Source: Lytechinus pictus
Lineage: Eukaryota; Echinodermata; Echinoidea; Temnopleuroida; Toxopneustidae
DNA: 64,000 nucleotides
Assembly: GCF_037042905.1 (NCBI RefSeq)
Contig: NC_087254.1
Location: forward strand, 10,959,103-11,023,102
Reading direction: 5' to 3'
The position numbers were made by a program, and so were the translations under genes. Below, in pieces: positions 24,001 to 37,646 of this stretch; within the stretch, counting starts at the first letter, position 1, and each line of letters opens with the position of its first letter. The notes below the pieces were generated by a model that saw only the letters and a program-made list of their open reading frames with translations, made no database searches and had not been told where the DNA came from.

Positions 24001-27000
24001 TGCATTTTGGTAGAGGAAAATATTATGTTTTTAGGTATATTTTTCTTCTATTTTTTTGAAGGGATACCAGAATCATTCAAGTGATGAAGCTCTGAAGAGT
24101 TATCTCACCCTAACCCAGAACAACGCTCCTTTTCAGCTTGCTGTAAATTGGTAGGTGTATATTTTTAATGATAAAGCCTCTTTCAAGCATAAAAATCTGA
24201 ACATTCTTGATTTGTACTTTCAGTTGAATCTCTTGAATCTCAGATGAAATGAAAGATAACAGATTTTTTCTTTCTGCGTCCTTTTTGGGGAGAAATATAC
24301 TGAGCACTTTGCAGGTGCGAAATAGAATTTAAAAAAAAACCATAATCCTTATTGTAGCTCTTTCAAACAATAGTAAGACATATGATAGTATTACAGAAAG
24401 AGTGATATTTGCTTAATCTGATTTAATTCTCTATTTGTCACATTGATGGGCCTTTTATAATCAGTCTTTAGTATTGCCTCTAAAGATATTGTTGAGAATT
24501 GAAAATACGTCATTAACAAGATTTTTGAAAAATAAATTGTTGAGATTAGAAACTTAAAAGGGTATTGGTGTTTGTTATTAAAAGCCTTAACCTGTCAATT
24601 ATGTCAATTCATCAGCTCAATTCATGATTTATGAAGAAAAAAAATTGGGACAATGATTTCCCTTTCAAAAAATTGGCCTTTTCCTTTCCTTGGAACCTAT
24701 ACCGTAATTCCATTTTAAACTTAACATAAAATGGAACTGCTGTATTGTCAGAGAAAATGTACACAGCAAAAACCTGAATTCCATTTTGTGAAGGTAAATT
24801 CAATGAATTTTTCTGGGGTTTTTTTTGTATTTTTTTCAACGAGACAAATATATTGTATTTGAGCATTTAAAGGTACCATACCTGACTAGCTTTCATTCTA
24901 TTTTCTGGTTCCTATTATCCTGTAAACTATTCTATTTCATTATGTCTTGTAGTGAAAATTGAATTGCACATGTTTTTAATATCAAACCAAGTTTATATCA
25001 TTGGAAGAAATAATTTATACATTTGATATTTCATATTTAAAATACAAAAGAAACATAGAGTGTGGACATTCATTCATTCATTTATTTATTCATTTTTCCA
25101 ACAAAATTTATAATGCAATAATTACAATAAATAAAACATAACAGCAGAAAATATAAATGACATAAATATTCAAATAAACCGAATATAAAGAATATACACC
25201 TGGTACAGAAGATAATATTTCCAATTTGATAATAACAATATGCAAGATATGTTGGAAAAATGGTTTATCATGTGCATACCACCTTTAATGTATAACTGTT
25301 TTATGAAAATAATACTTTAAAATATCATAATTTTCTCATTTTACTTTTGATTTGAAAGTGTTGTGTGTGTTGATGCTTGTTTTAATTCTCTTAAATCTTG
25401 CCTTTTATTTTTTATTTTGAAACATTCAGGTGTGACCATTGGTTAGCATCAGAGTTAACAAATAAATCATCACAAGAGGTATGTACAAACTCTGTCAGCT
25501 TTGATAAGATCAAGAAAAAGCAGGGGGTTGGAATACTCCTCAGACATTTCAAAAATATGTGTGTTACCTGTACAGGCTGGATTTTTATAAACAGGTGAGT
25601 GTTTCATAAAGCTGTTTGTAAGATCTACGAATGACTTTACGCGCACGACTGGTGAACCTTTCTTGTGCTATGTCATTCCCTATGTAATTGAGTTATGACC
25701 TAAGAACATGTTCCAGTCGTGCGTAAAGTTGTTCATAACTTTACGAACAGCTTTATGAAACTCCCACCAGGTAACTCTGCCTAAGTCTACCTTCCATAAA
25801 TCGAATAATCGCAAGTCAAAGCAATTTTTTAGACCAGGGTCCCGTAACACCAAGGTTAGCGATTAACCGTACGCTTTGTTTTCACGATTGATTGTACATT
25901 GAAGTCAATGCAATCAATCGTAGGCAATGTTCTACGATCATTGCTAAGCTTTGTGTAACCGGTCCCAGATTATTCCAAACGTGTATTATATATCTCTTAT
26001 AAATCGAATTTTCCTTAAGTTGAAAAGATTTCTCTAATCCCAAGAGATTCGACCTAGGCAGAGTTACGTGTAATTCTCAACCATGTCATCAGGGGAGCTT
26101 TTCATCTGAATTCATTGTCTGGCAAGTTATTGGATGTGACAACTTTCCTTTGTTTTGATTGGCTGACCAGCTCTGTTACCATGGCGACCGTTGGATGTTA
26201 AAGATACTGTGTCGGAAGTCACAACCGCGTCTTTCCCGCAGGAATCCTGCAAGAGGGTTTTCTTCACAATCATCACAACCACCATAGACAAAAACAATGG
26301 GGACTGCTGGAAAGATGCATAGCATCCTTATAGTGGGATTCCTGGTAAGAGCCGTGGCACAGACTTATGACAAGTTGCCTAAAACAGGACTTGTCAAATA
26401 AAACGCCTGACAATTCTTTCGATGAAACACTCCCCGGTGTCAAATTGATAAGAATGATGTCCTTATCCAGTGTGGAGACTGAAATATGCACAGTAAATGG
26501 GTTATATTTACTACTTGTACGAGTCGTATCGAGCACTATCTTTCACTTCATAATTAATGCAAAATCTTGTACCATCGCACTCATACCTATACGCTATTTA
26601 TGTACCATCAGATTAATCACTGTTTTCATTCACAGATGTTCAACTATTTGCACCCAAACTATAATAATGAAAAGGTAAAAAAAAAATAAAAACATTTATG
26701 AGTGCAAGGGATCATCATATCTTTCATCGCATGAAATAGTCTGTCCATTACATAAATGAAAAAAAAAAAATCATTATTTGTTTTATATCACATCTAATAT
26801 AGATCCTTGTCATTTGGCATTCATGAATTTTGGTGCAAAAGTGTGTGCAGTTGAGCGAGCGCAGTCTTTCGGATGTACAGTAACACATGTCGCTCCACAT
26901 AGGTGTTTTTACGGGTCGTGTTGGCGGTCTTGGCGAGCATGCAATGGACAAAATATGTGGATCCAAAATCGCACGATGAATGGATACCGAAATTGCATGG

Positions 27001-30000
27001 ATGACGACATCATTGTAAAATGGGCTGAATGGTCTGTATCAAACAACCAATGAAATGGCAAGGATCTCCATGTATCTAGGTGTCATATAATATGCACTGG
27101 TGAAGATTCCATTATAGGGAAGTTTTGAATCTATGGACATTTTGTATGATGTTTGGTGCACAGGTGATTAATGTGTTTCATCGTAATCTACAATACCTAA
27201 TCGACACCCTCTACAGCTCACCTGTGGGGTTATATCACCATGGCAACCCGGTCATCTTCTTGTTCGGAGGAGGGTTAACGTCGAGACAGTTCAGAGGTAT
27301 TGTACCATCAATGTGCTATTTAAGAAGCCTACATTGTTAGCTCAAACACACCTAACAATATATGTCATTGTCACATAATGATATATCTAGATGTTGGTAT
27401 AATGGGTTTCTATCCATTTTTTTAAATGACCAATATCTGTATAGTGCTTATCACAGATGCAGATGATCTAAATCTCACATGTCTAACACCATCATATGGC
27501 TAAACCCACTCGGTCCACTATCAATTTGGACTAATTTGGTCTAATACTCACACTGGTCTAACTACCGGTGCTCACCTTGTGTAACTGTCATTGGCCTAAT
27601 TACCGTTTGGTCCAACAATTGTTTGGTCAAATACTCACTCTGGTCTAACTACCGGTACTCAGCTGGTGTAACTGTCATGTAGTCCAATTACCGTTTGGTC
27701 CAACTATTGTTTGGTCTGATACTCACTTGGTTTAACTCCTCACCTGGTCTACATGTAGCTGTCATTGGTCTAATGCTGGGAGTCTAATTTCCCCTTTATC
27801 TACATTTTTGCATTATGTGGAATGGAAATTTAGTTGAGAAAGTGTATTTAACCGTGTAAACCGGGTGGTTTTAGACTAATTAGATAATAGATAAAATGTG
27901 TGTAGCCTAACTGGAATTAGATACAATGGTAAATTGGCAAAATGGGAATATAAACCAAATAATTAGTAGGCAACCTGGTTGGATATTGAGTGGCAAATCA
28001 CAGTAAACCTAAAAAATAGAAATTTTGATTTTCCTCATCTGACGTAAATTTTCATACAAAGGCTGGCATTATTGATTATTGACATTATCTTAGCCATTAT
28101 GGATCTTGAGTTTTTGAAAGTGAGTCAGGATAACTTGCTGGTAGGGATTTCGTATAGTTTGCTTAATCAACGTTACAAGTTATTTTACAAATGACTTGCG
28201 CATGTAATGCCAGAGCTAAAGATGATTATATGTATTCACCCATTGATATAGTGGTTAGCATTTGATAGATAAACTAGATTCTTGTCAGTAGGTTGTCTAT
28301 TCATACACCTGTGAGATGAAGAAGTGCAAATCAATTGATTTCCATGTTTGGATTAATTTGCTGCTCATGTAAAACACGGCATATATTGCATATATTCCAG
28401 AGATGATTTTTCAAAATGTGTATGGTACTAGACTTGTTATCACAGTTAGATCCCATAAGTGTTCCATCAAATCCCCTTTCATGTGTATTTCATTATACAT
28501 ACATTCTTAAGATATGTTTATATTTCTTGCAGTCCTCCAGTCTATGCCTCTTGACCTACCACCCGGTGCAAAGCCTCCTCTGTGGATCGGAAGCTTCTTG
28601 ATTTTCGCTGCTACCCCAGCACTGTGGGAAGAGTGGGGTAGTCTATTGAACGGCACATTTGGCTGGTCCCCTCACGTAACGAGGCCCACTCCAGCAAATA
28701 TGTCCGAGTGGGATTTCTATGGCACTGTGGATGATGCTGTCCAGTATCAGGTCAGTGGGTGATTTCAAGTTCGGTTTTGGCCTTGGTGTTGGTGCTGAAA
28801 TTTGGATTGCTTCCCCTAGCTCCAAAACTTATTCAGAGTTTGTAAAAACTGAGCCAGATCGCATTAATGACATCTCAACAACTAGTGAGTGACTTTTCGG
28901 GACCATCTTCATTTTATGTTTGGTGTTATAATCATGTAAAAATTGACCTAACACCAACACCAAAAGGTCAACACTGAACTTGAAATCACACCCAGTGTAC
29001 TTCATGCAAATAAATTTCTCCCAAGTCAAATAAATTTGTGTGTTTTCAAGAGATTTGACTTGGTTAGGAGGGACCCGTCTTACAAAGAGTTACGATTGAT
29101 ATAATTAATCGTAACTCTATGGAAATCCATCAGTGTCATAATTTTTTCTATAGGAAATTTGCACAATGTCCTCTGTAAACAAAGAGAAGCACAGTGAATT
29201 TTCAAGAATACAATGAATGCATGAATATACATCATAGTTAGAAAATATTCTGAACAAACATGAATAATACATGTTGACGTTGCTGGCCGTCCATAGTTCC
29301 GTTTGATTGGATCAATCGTAACTCTTTGTAAGACATGGCCCTATTTTATACATGTTCTTAAGGAAACACTGGGTGCAACTCATATGAATTTTTACGTGAC
29401 AAAGCCAACAAAGTGCACACAAAATGCTCAGAAAATATGTAGCTTAGTGCTCAAGCATTTTTTAAGTTGAATAGAGTCTGAACATTCCTGACCTATATTA
29501 CTGCATATGAACGATATCATTTTATGTTACCTAGTATTTGTAGTAAAAGTGGATGTTGGGTTATCCCGGGTCCTTAATATATATTTTTTCTCTCTCCTTG
29601 TGAAAAACAGAATTCCTTGTAGTAGCAAAGTAATTATGAATTAAAGAATTGCATGTAGTTGTGGAAGAGGGGATATGTATTTTCAATTCCTTTTATTGTG
29701 TGTAAACTTCCTCATATTGCTTGGATTACAGGCGCATGCTTACCATTCCCAGCCATGCAGAGTATATTTTTCTCATTGAATTTCTGTTCATAACCGGGGA
29801 TTCCAACTTTATTATTGATTTGCTATCTGTTTTTGATTGATTTTCAGAGAAATGTCTCCCAATTTGGAGATGGCTGTTTACATGGAGGTTGGTGTGTGCT
29901 GTGGTGTGGGTCAGCCTCTCCTGGTTTCGACAATAGAGGGTGTGCTGCATGGGGTGATGAACTACGATACCTGCCTCGGCTTGATATGAGCAACCATTCC

Positions 30001-33000
30001 AGGTGGGTCCTTGTCGTCATGAGAATAGTATTTTGCAATTCAATTCAATCTTTATTTATTGCAACAATGCCTGCATATTGCAGGTAGGATTGCATTTACA
30101 GGTAAAATGCCTGACAATTGTACACTTGATATTATAAAGATTGATCATTACAATAATTTAAAGTGATGGAATATAGTCTTAAAATGTGGACGGTACTTTC
30201 CTACATGTACAAATATCTAAAGGAAGAATAAAGTATCATACATGTGTTTAAGCACAACAAAAAGCATGTGACGTTAATCTAATAGAATGTTTGAAAAAGT
30301 TTATCAGAAATAATTAACAAGCCAAATCAAGGAAGTTTGCAATTTCAGTGTACTAGTAGTCAAAATATTAAATTCATTATTTTATTGTGGAGCTTTATGG
30401 CCCAGTGGATTAGTCCTCTGACTTTGAAACAGAGGGTCGTGGGTTCGAATCCCAGCAATGGCGTAATTTCCTTCAGCAAGAAATTTATCCACATTGTGCT
30501 GCACTCAACCCAGGTGAGGTGAATGGGTACCAGGCAGGCTTAATTCCTTGAATGCATGAGTGCTGAAAGGCAGCTCAAGCTAAAGCCGGGGTGATAATTA
30601 TAATAACATCGCGCCTTGGAATAGAATATTTCTAGATAGATGGCGCTATATAAATGCCTATTATTATTATTAAATCTGCTTTTGTTCCGGTTGATCAGGG
30701 GGTAGCCAGATTCACCCCCACACGTGTGGCAATTACCCTTTCAGTCATAGATTGCATTAGTCTTTTTTATAAATGTTTATCTTAAACTTCTCCATCCTCA
30801 CCTAGATCCACGTATAATGCACAGTGGGATTATCACATCAGTAGTAAAACATCGGCAGAGTGCATCATTATACCAACCATGAACGACTTCCCTGGTATGT
30901 ATCCCCCAGGGCCCCGTCTCAAAAAGAGTTACAATTGATCCAATCAATCGCAACTATGGACGGCCAGGAACGTCAGCATGTATTATTCATGTTTGTTCAA
31001 AATATTTTCTAACTATGATGTATATTCATGCATTTATTGTTTCCTTGAAAATTCACTGTGCTTCTCTTTGTTTACAAAGGACATTGTGCCAATCTCCTAT
31101 AGAAAAAATTATGACACTGATGGATTTCCATAGAGTTACGATTGATTGGATCAATTGTAACTCTTTGTAAGACGGGGCCCAGAACTTGACTCTTAATTCT
31201 AATTTACCGTTTGTATAGGCTAGCTATTTACAAAAAATGCAAATATTGCAGCTTTTTTTTTAATGATTATAATTTTTCAAAGACTATTGATATATTTTTT
31301 GGAGATAATATCGACTACTGTCCATTTTTCATGCGCAGAGGCTACTCCAATCATTGATGTGAATTCATCTGTATCAAGCCTGCACAGTACATTGATGTAT
31401 GCCGGTCAATGGAAGAATGCCACCTACGATCCCAGAGGACTTGTACTATGCCCCGTATGGTATCGGTTGTACAAAGAGATGCAGTTTTATAACAGGACAC
31501 CAGGGATTAATGGTGAGTGCAATGTTTTGTGCAGAAGTACATAATGATGTGTCCCAGTCCAGGGACCTGTCTCGTAGAACTAGTTTGGTAACTTCCTTGG
31601 AACCCCTTTTTTTTCATTGGGTGCTAAAGCCCAGTCGCCATGGTGATTATCATGGTAACCTAGTTACCATAATCCATAACAGCTTAAGTTTATTACCATG
31701 ATTCATAACAGCCTAGCCTAAGTTCTTTATGTAGAATGTGGCCCAGGTCTTTTAAGACCAAAGCGACTAAAAAAAACCTTTCCTCTTTGATATGGAATAT
31801 GATCAACTTTAATATAGGTCAACTTTAATTAGAAATTCATTGCATTGCATAGCCTGTCTGGCCAAGTTTCACTAAATGCGATCAATAGACCAGCCTTAAG
31901 GACCTGTCACACTGTTCCGCGTGCAAGCCTTGCGAGTGACTTGCGAGTTGCCACATTGACAGTATCTCGCAAGTCTGATTTGCACGCAGAAAACTTTCGA
32001 ACATGCTCAAAAATTTGGCTGCGGGTGAGTTGCGGGCAATGAATTTGTTTTATATTGGGTTTGATGATATTTAAGAACTTGAATTAATTAGTTTTAAGAT
32101 GAATCAAGTAACTATTAATTTTTATTATTTCTTTCAGTAAAAACCATTGAGGATTCACTTCAAGCTGCCAAATTGGCAATAAGCCAGGGAACACAATCTT
32201 CACTGTCTAAATCTTCCATTCTGATTCAAAATGCAAAGTAAGTGTTGGGATTCTTTTATTTTATTCCTTAAGTGGAGGGGGGAGTTTCTTCAAATAAATC
32301 ATGATATTTGCAAAGTCCTTATTCATAGAAATATGATTAAGTTTTGCTTCCAAAAATTTTACAAATGACATATATTCTTCATATTATGTCACACTAATTT
32401 GAAATAATATAAAAGGATCATGGAAAATTTGCCTTAAATATTAAGAACATCAGCTAAAGGACAAATGATTAGTGAATTATATTAATTATAGGTTATATTA
32501 ACAAATTTATATACCTAAATGCTTTTTTTATGTTTATGATGCATTTATTATAATTCATCATTTTTTTGTACCCATCAGGCACCAATATCAATACTTTTTG
32601 TTTTTAAAGGACATTTCCAACCCAACCATTAGTTGATTTGAATGGAAAGAGAAAAATCCAACAAGCATAACACTGACAATTTCATCAAAATCGGATGTAA
32701 AATAATAAAGTTATGACATTTTAAAGTTTTGCTTAATTTCACAAAAAGTTATATGCACACCCTGGTCGGTATGCAAATGAGGAGACTGATGACGTCATCC
32801 ACTCACTGTTTCTTTTGTATTTCATTGTATGAAATATTCTAATTTTCTCATTGTCAAGTGAAAGAAAGATTAATTCCTCCCTGAACATGTGGAAAAGGCA
32901 TTGTTTTACTACGTGGTTCAGTCAAGTTGGTCCTTATTGTCAAATCTGTAAAAAATGAAATATTGTATAATTCAAACAAAAAAACAAACAAAAGAAATAG

Positions 33001-35266
33001 TGAGTGATGGACATCATCGACTTTCTCATTTGCATGTCGCTGAGATGTGCATATAACCATTTTGTGAAAAATAAGCGAAACTTTAAAATGTAACTTTCTT
33101 ATCTTACATCCCGATTTTGATGAACTTTTTAGCGTTTTGCTAGTTGTATTTTTCTCTATTTATTTAAATCATTTTTCCGGGGTGGACTTGACCTTTAACC
33201 TACCAATATTCTATTCAGAGATCTCCTTGTGTCGCTGCTCAAATCAAACATCACATCAGAAGACATCCTGATACCGGTACCAAGCTCCACCATGTCTTTC
33301 TCCCTTCCACCGGTGATAGAGAATGGATCATATATCATCAATGAAACCAGTCAAATTTACCTTCACATGGGTGAGGAGACGGCATCAAGATTAAGGCTAA
33401 ACAACTTCAAGGTAAACCCTGTTCTTGTATGCATTTAAAGATAAATGCCAGTTGTGGTAACGATCTCAAAATGACTTTACAGAATCCAATATAATGACCA
33501 CTCAAGTGTCTGTTTGTATGAATAAAAAAATATGTGCCAAATGATTCTGGAAAAAGTTGTGTAATTGCTGAGAAATAAGCAAAATAAGCACGGATTCGGG
33601 CACTTCCGTCGGGTCTTTATTCCAGCAATAATAATATACACTGTCCCACGTGTGCCTACCTGTGTTGGTGATCTTCAGTGTGATCGTTTTTTAGCTTAGA
33701 TTTTATGATTTCACAAGGTTCAGTTTATGTAACTGTACCAGATCTAGATCCACGATGATATAGTAATACTTAACGTTGGTTTTACAGACTGTCTCACGAT
33801 ATCAGTGTTTTACTGCAACTACCGGGTACTTTCATTTAGCTTTAAACTGCATTCTTTCAAAAATAACATCGATGCTTTTGTATTTTTTTCACCAAAAAAT
33901 TAATCTAAAAAAAGTTATACCCTTCTCATTATCTTCTTTCCTTGGTTATTATATGACCTTGTTTTTTTTCTCTCTCTCTCCTGTTTTGTGTTGAACATAG
34001 CAAAAACCAAAAGTGAAATAAGCCATGGGGAAAAGATAGAGGCTTGCTTGGACATGGGACCAGCCTTTTGACAAGACCCCGTTTCTTATGACATGTATAT
34101 TAGAAACCATGCTAATAATAATAATAGTGCGCCTTGGAATGGAGTATTCTTAGATAAATGGCACTGTGTATATGCCTATTGATATTGATTGTATTACTTA
34201 TGCTTAATTCAACACTTCTATCTCTTGAAATTGATCATTCCTCTCTTTGCTCTTGTTTCTCCAGGGCTTGCTTAGGTTTCAGTACCAGCCACTTTTACCA
34301 GGCCTTAGCTACATGAGAGTGAAGTCCTCCAGTGTGACACACAAATTAGACCCAGCTCATGAGTATACATTCTACTCTAAGGGACTGGGGAAGGAGGCTA
34401 GGTGTTTCAAGCACACAGTAAAGCCAGATAGATCTGAAGTGTGCAAGATACATGTTAATGGAACTACCAGCGGTGAGTATGATTCAGGGGCAGCGCCGCA
34501 GGGGACAGCTACCCCCCCCCCACCCTTCATCCCAGAAAGGGGGGGGGGGGGCTACAAATAGTGTAAAAAGGGTATGTTTGTGTCATTTAACTCTAAAGCA
34601 TTGCCATTATTATTCAAATGAGAAAATAAAAGTTACACGTTTTGTTGAAGTGTCTTGATGAGAAAATAAGTTACACGTTTTGTTGAAGTGTCTCGAGACC
34701 CCCCCCCCCCCCCCCCCCCCCGTTAAAATACCCTTATGCTGCCCCTGGTACAATTAAATTGCCACAAACTGGTGTCAGCTGAATTTGCTTGACTTCATTT
34801 ATCAATGTTTCTCTCCTTGGGGTCGGGGATGTTGCCTTATTAAATGATCTTGGAATCTCAGGAGAGGCCCACGGTTTATCAAGTAATTACTTTTTATTTT
34901 ATTTTTATTTCTCTAGGCATTTCAGGTTTTGCATTCTTTTTATCACTTCCCCTTCCCACCCAGATGTAACAAGTTAATGCCAATCCTTCCAAATTAACCA
35001 GTGAAAGTCACCGACAAAATGCTATGAAAAGCCCCCCCCCCCTCCCCCCTGCATATCGGTATTTACTCTTTCCCTATTTCAATCTTCTTTCTAATTTTTT
35101 TTTTTCATCTCCAGGTTCCTGGCAGAATGCAACCATAGCCATGTACAAAGAGAACACATCTTGGGATCATTCAGAGTCGTATAAATCGGATCTTGTCTTC
35201 GCCTCCATTGGATCATTTGCTATCAGAAATGTATCCCTTCGATTTACAATCTTCTCGAAAAGATAA
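21029..35266 (+). CDS. Secreted GH71/GH99-like glycosidase-family protein, 15 exons, complete
   Basis: Exons: 21029-21097, 21605-21678, 22578-22722, 23555-23611, 24062-24150, 25430-25478, 27164-27296, 28533-28750, 29848-30002, 30806-30894, 31339-31512, 32138-32237, 33219-33411, 34265-34472, 35115-35266. All have GT-AG borders and join in frame to 634 aa plus TAA. Residues 1-21 form a signal peptide (MRISPVLLFIMWFGSWRTCAG). YPSLGLTSDHDP (82-93), GMDGFMIEW (107-115) and PTMNDFPEATPI (353-364) follow the order of GH99 motifs (YPxLGxYSxxDP, GxxxLVLSW, FNEWHEGTxI). More than a dozen N-x-S/T sites suggest a secreted or lysosomal glycoprotein. In GH99 the E-x-x-E of NEWHE supplies the two catalytic acids; here the pair is D357 and E360. 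Substrate unknown. The exon model is firm. The family call is by motif only; GH71 or another barrel is possible. Confidence 0.85.
21215..21430. mobile_element. MITE in intron 1 of the glycosidase-like gene
   Basis: Inverted ends GGGGTGTTGCAAGAAACTTG and ATTTTCTTGCAACACCCC. The interior repeats TTGCGATCAATTGCAA-type sequence. Confidence 0.8.
23095..23215 (+). repeat. Poly-G tracts
   Basis: GGGGGGGGGAGGGGGGGGGG at 23101 and a second G-run near 23203, separated by mixed sequence, in an intron. Confidence 0.8.
23228..23386. mobile_element. MITE-G copy
   Basis: Ends GGGGAGCGTTTCATCAAT and CCTTTCATGAAACGCCCC, interior CCGACAAG / CTTGTCGG repeats. Sister copies at 26092-26435 and 49041-49199. Confidence 0.8.
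25594..25972. mobile_element. Two adjacent small TIR elements
   Basis: The first (25594-25775) has ends GAGTGTTTCATAAAGCTGTT and AACAGCTTTATGAAACTCCC. The second (25838-25972) has ends CCAGGGTCCCGTAACACCAA and TTGTGTAACCGGTCCCAG. Both are palindromic and non-coding. Confidence 0.75.
26092..26435. mobile_element. MITE-G copy with internal extra sequence
   Basis: Ends GGGGAGCTTTTCATCTGAAT and TCGATGAAACACTCCCC. About 180 bp (roughly 26205-26370) has no counterpart in the other copies and looks like an insertion. Confidence 0.65.
27490..27790. repeat. Degenerate GGTCTAATTACC-type repeat
   Basis: Irregular reiteration of GGTCTAACTACCGGT, TTTGGTCCAACAATTG and CTCACCTGGT at 10-20 bp spacing. The same kind of sequence is found at 52110-52400 and 55990-56430. 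Confidence 0.7.
29070..29342. mobile_element. MITE-A copy
   Basis: Ends GGGACCCGTCTTACAAAGAG and CTCTTTGTAAGACATGGCCC, same interior as 9096-9371. Confidence 0.82.
30390..30673 (+). mobile_element. tRNA-derived SINE
   Basis: An A box (TGGCCCAGTGG) at about 30400 and a B box (GGTTCGAATCC) at about 30440 are in tRNA spacing. They are followed by a ~200 bp body with GCGCCTTGGAATAGAATATT and GGCGCTATATAAATGCC, then an ATT repeat tail. It lies in sense in an intron of the glycosidase-like gene. A 3'-end fragment of the same family is at 34125-34190. Confidence 0.85.
30908..31180. mobile_element. MITE-A copy
   Basis: Ends AGGGCCCCGTCTCAAAAAGA and CTCTTTGTAAGACGGGGCCC, a near-perfect family member. 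Confidence 0.85.
32605..33195. mobile_element. Long foldback element (~590 bp)
   Basis: The left arm (AAAGGACATTTCCAACCCAA, TTTCATCAAAATCGGATG) is complementary to the right arm (CATCCCGATTTTGATGAAC, CCGGGGTGGACTTGACC). Fills the intron before exon 13 of the glycosidase-like gene. Confidence 0.75.
34110..34190 (+). mobile_element. SINE 3'-end fragment
   Basis: The stretch GTGCGCCTTGGAATGGAGTA ... TATATGCCTATTGATATTG matches the tail half of the SINE at 30390-30673. Confidence 0.6.
34490..34735 (+). repeat. Poly-C and poly-G tracts
   Basis: C9 at 34512, a G-run near 34540 and a C-run of about 24 at 34699, with the duplicated phrase TTACACGTTTTGTTGAAGTG between. Intron sequence. Confidence 0.8.
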
Positions 35267-35997
35267 TGATGGGGTTTCTTCCAATTTTCATATATTCTGT
35301 AAATATTGATCTTCCAAGAAGATAATAGTTTTTATTTTGCTATGTCAAAGCAGGTAATGAATAATGTGTCAAATTTATTTAACTACTTTATTCGATCTGA
35401 AATCAAAGCTGCCAAATAATATGTTTTAATGATATTAGTATTTTTTTCATAATTAAAAGTGACAAAATATGATTTTTTATTGCAAAATATGTTTTTTGTT
35501 AAATTTGATTAGCATGCTTTATATGTGTAATTTATCAATTTTTGTACCAAAATATGATTTTAATTATGGATCAGTATGTTTTTTGCTCAACAGAGGTTGG
35601 CAGCTCTGTGAAAGAGTCTATACCATATGTTTTGTAACAAACAAATAATATAGATATATTTATTTATAAATCTTATCCATTTTGTCCTGCATTAGTATGT
35701 CAGTCAGAGTAACATTTTACCTATGAGTTTATTTTTGCTGGGGTGGCAAGACCTTGTACCTCAAATTTGAGAGAATATCACTTGGATTTTTTAATGCAGC
35801 TGGCATGTATGTGAAATCATGTCAAAGTTTCTGCGCTCTATTTGAAAGTGAAGTCTATGTGGTATCAAAAGAAACAATCTTTTTATTTGATGGATGTTAT
35901 TGTGGCCATGTTTTTTTTTCATTCTGCTAAATGAATAATTATATTCTGCCACCCCAGCAATATTCAACCAGCATTGGTAGAGGGAAGAGAAGAGACC

Positions 35998-36247
35998 AAG
36001 GCCCCATTTTACAGAGTTACAATTGATCCAATCAACCTTAACTATGGAAAGCCAGCAACATCAACAACTAAAATGCATGTTCAAAATATTTTCTAGATAT
36101 GCTGTAAAATTCATTGATTTCTTGGAAATTCAGAGTGCTTCTCTTTGTTTACAAAGGACATAGTGCAAATATTGTTTTGAAAAAATTGTGACATCAATGG
36201 ATTTCCGTATAGTTAATCTGATCAATCATAACTCTTTTTAAGGGCCT
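35998..36247. mobile_element. Diverged MITE-A copy
   Basis: Ends AAGGCCCCATTTTACAGAGT and ACTCTTTTTAAGGGCCT, shared interior CTTCTCTTTGTTTACAAAGGA. Confidence 0.75.
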
Positions 36248-36885
36248 CGGAGGGGGGCGCTTCCATTATCGAGTATATTCCAGGCAAGACCATGGGGTTT
36301 CAAAAAGTACCCTTTACAAGTATTTTCCATGTTCTGACAATGCACCTCTTGTTTTAACAAGTACTAGCATGTGAAACCCTACCCTTGACAAGTATTCCCT
36401 GAATTGCCCCCCCCCCTAAACAAGTACAGCGATATTTTAATTATGTCAGACGTGATCACAGATGTCAGCTTTAACATTACTTATATTGGGTTTAGTACCT
36501 CCTTACCTCGCTTAAATTGGACTCTAAAAATGTAGTGTTGGGGCCAAAAGTGAATCCTTTATAAAGCATTTGTCTTTTTATTAATTTTGTTAATGTAACC
36601 GTAAACACTTGGCTTCCTAGCGAAATTTATACCCATTTTCAATATTTTAGTGTTTTTGACAGCCATATTACGTTACGTACGCATTCTTAAAGGACCACTT
36701 TTACACGTTTTTTTGGTTGTGCCTGGTACCCACTCTATTGAAGTGCCTCCTCCCCCCCCCCCCCCCCCCCCGATGGGCCCCAGGGAGGGGCTTCACAAAA
36801 TAAAAGCAACACGTATTCATCAAATAGCAAAGTAACAATAATGTTGGCAAGAAAAAAGAGAAGAGTGGAAAAGAGAGAGGGGTGT

Positions 36886-37646
36886 TTAACCCTAAATAGA
36901 CTGGGCTATTTCGATGCCTAAGAAGACTGGGGGGGGGGGGGGGCTGATTCAGCCCCCCCCCTATGATCTCGGCCGTCGACCGCGCCGAAAATTGGCACGT
37001 GCATTACCCATGGCATAATCTCCAAGACTGTAGGATCAAATTGTCCGAAAAATCTCATAATTCATTAATTATGCTAATTTATGCGTAAAATCCAAAATTT
37101 GCTCTAATTAATTAAATAAGGCCTCTAAACTGCTAATTTTTTATTCACAGACTCTTTGAATGATTCTGATCAAATGTACTTTTAGAAAAATTCAATATCA
37201 CAATTCTTTTCTTATGTATTTTATTGTTTTTCAAATTTCTTATGTATTTCTTTGTTTTGTGACTTTTTGTTTTTTATTGTTTTTTCAATGGAAATCGTCC
37301 GCTACTTTATTTTGACCATAAACAAGATGAAATTGATCGAGTTTGATTAGTAAAATTGAAAATAATGATACATTTATGAATTTCGGCTAAAAACACAATT
37401 TGCATTGGATTTGTACACAAATTCACGTTTTTGAGCAATTTCGGTTCGACATGCACTTACAAAATGTTGCGTAATTTCAGAACCACGTACCCGGGCGTCG
37501 CAAATTTGGTCTCAAAAGTTGCGCAAGACTTGAAAGAAAAAAGTCATGGAACGGCGCGGTGCCAGCTTTTCGCGTTACAGATTTATCGCTAAAAATGTCG
37601 AGGGGGGGGCTGAATCAGCCCCCCCCCCCAGTCTTTTTAGGGTTAA
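36886..37646. mobile_element. piggyBac-type MITE, copy 1
   Basis: Bounded by TTAA on both sides, with inverted ends CCCTAAATAGACTGG and CCAGTCTTTTTAGGG, then subterminal GGGCTGATTCAGCCCC / GGGGCTGAATCAGCCCC. TTAA target duplication and CCC-starting ends are piggyBac traits. No transposase. Confidence 0.8.

Noticed and set aside
30390..30470. Functional tRNA gene
   Set aside because: A and B boxes are present, but the cloverleaf is imperfect and the sequence continues into a SINE body with an ATT tail.
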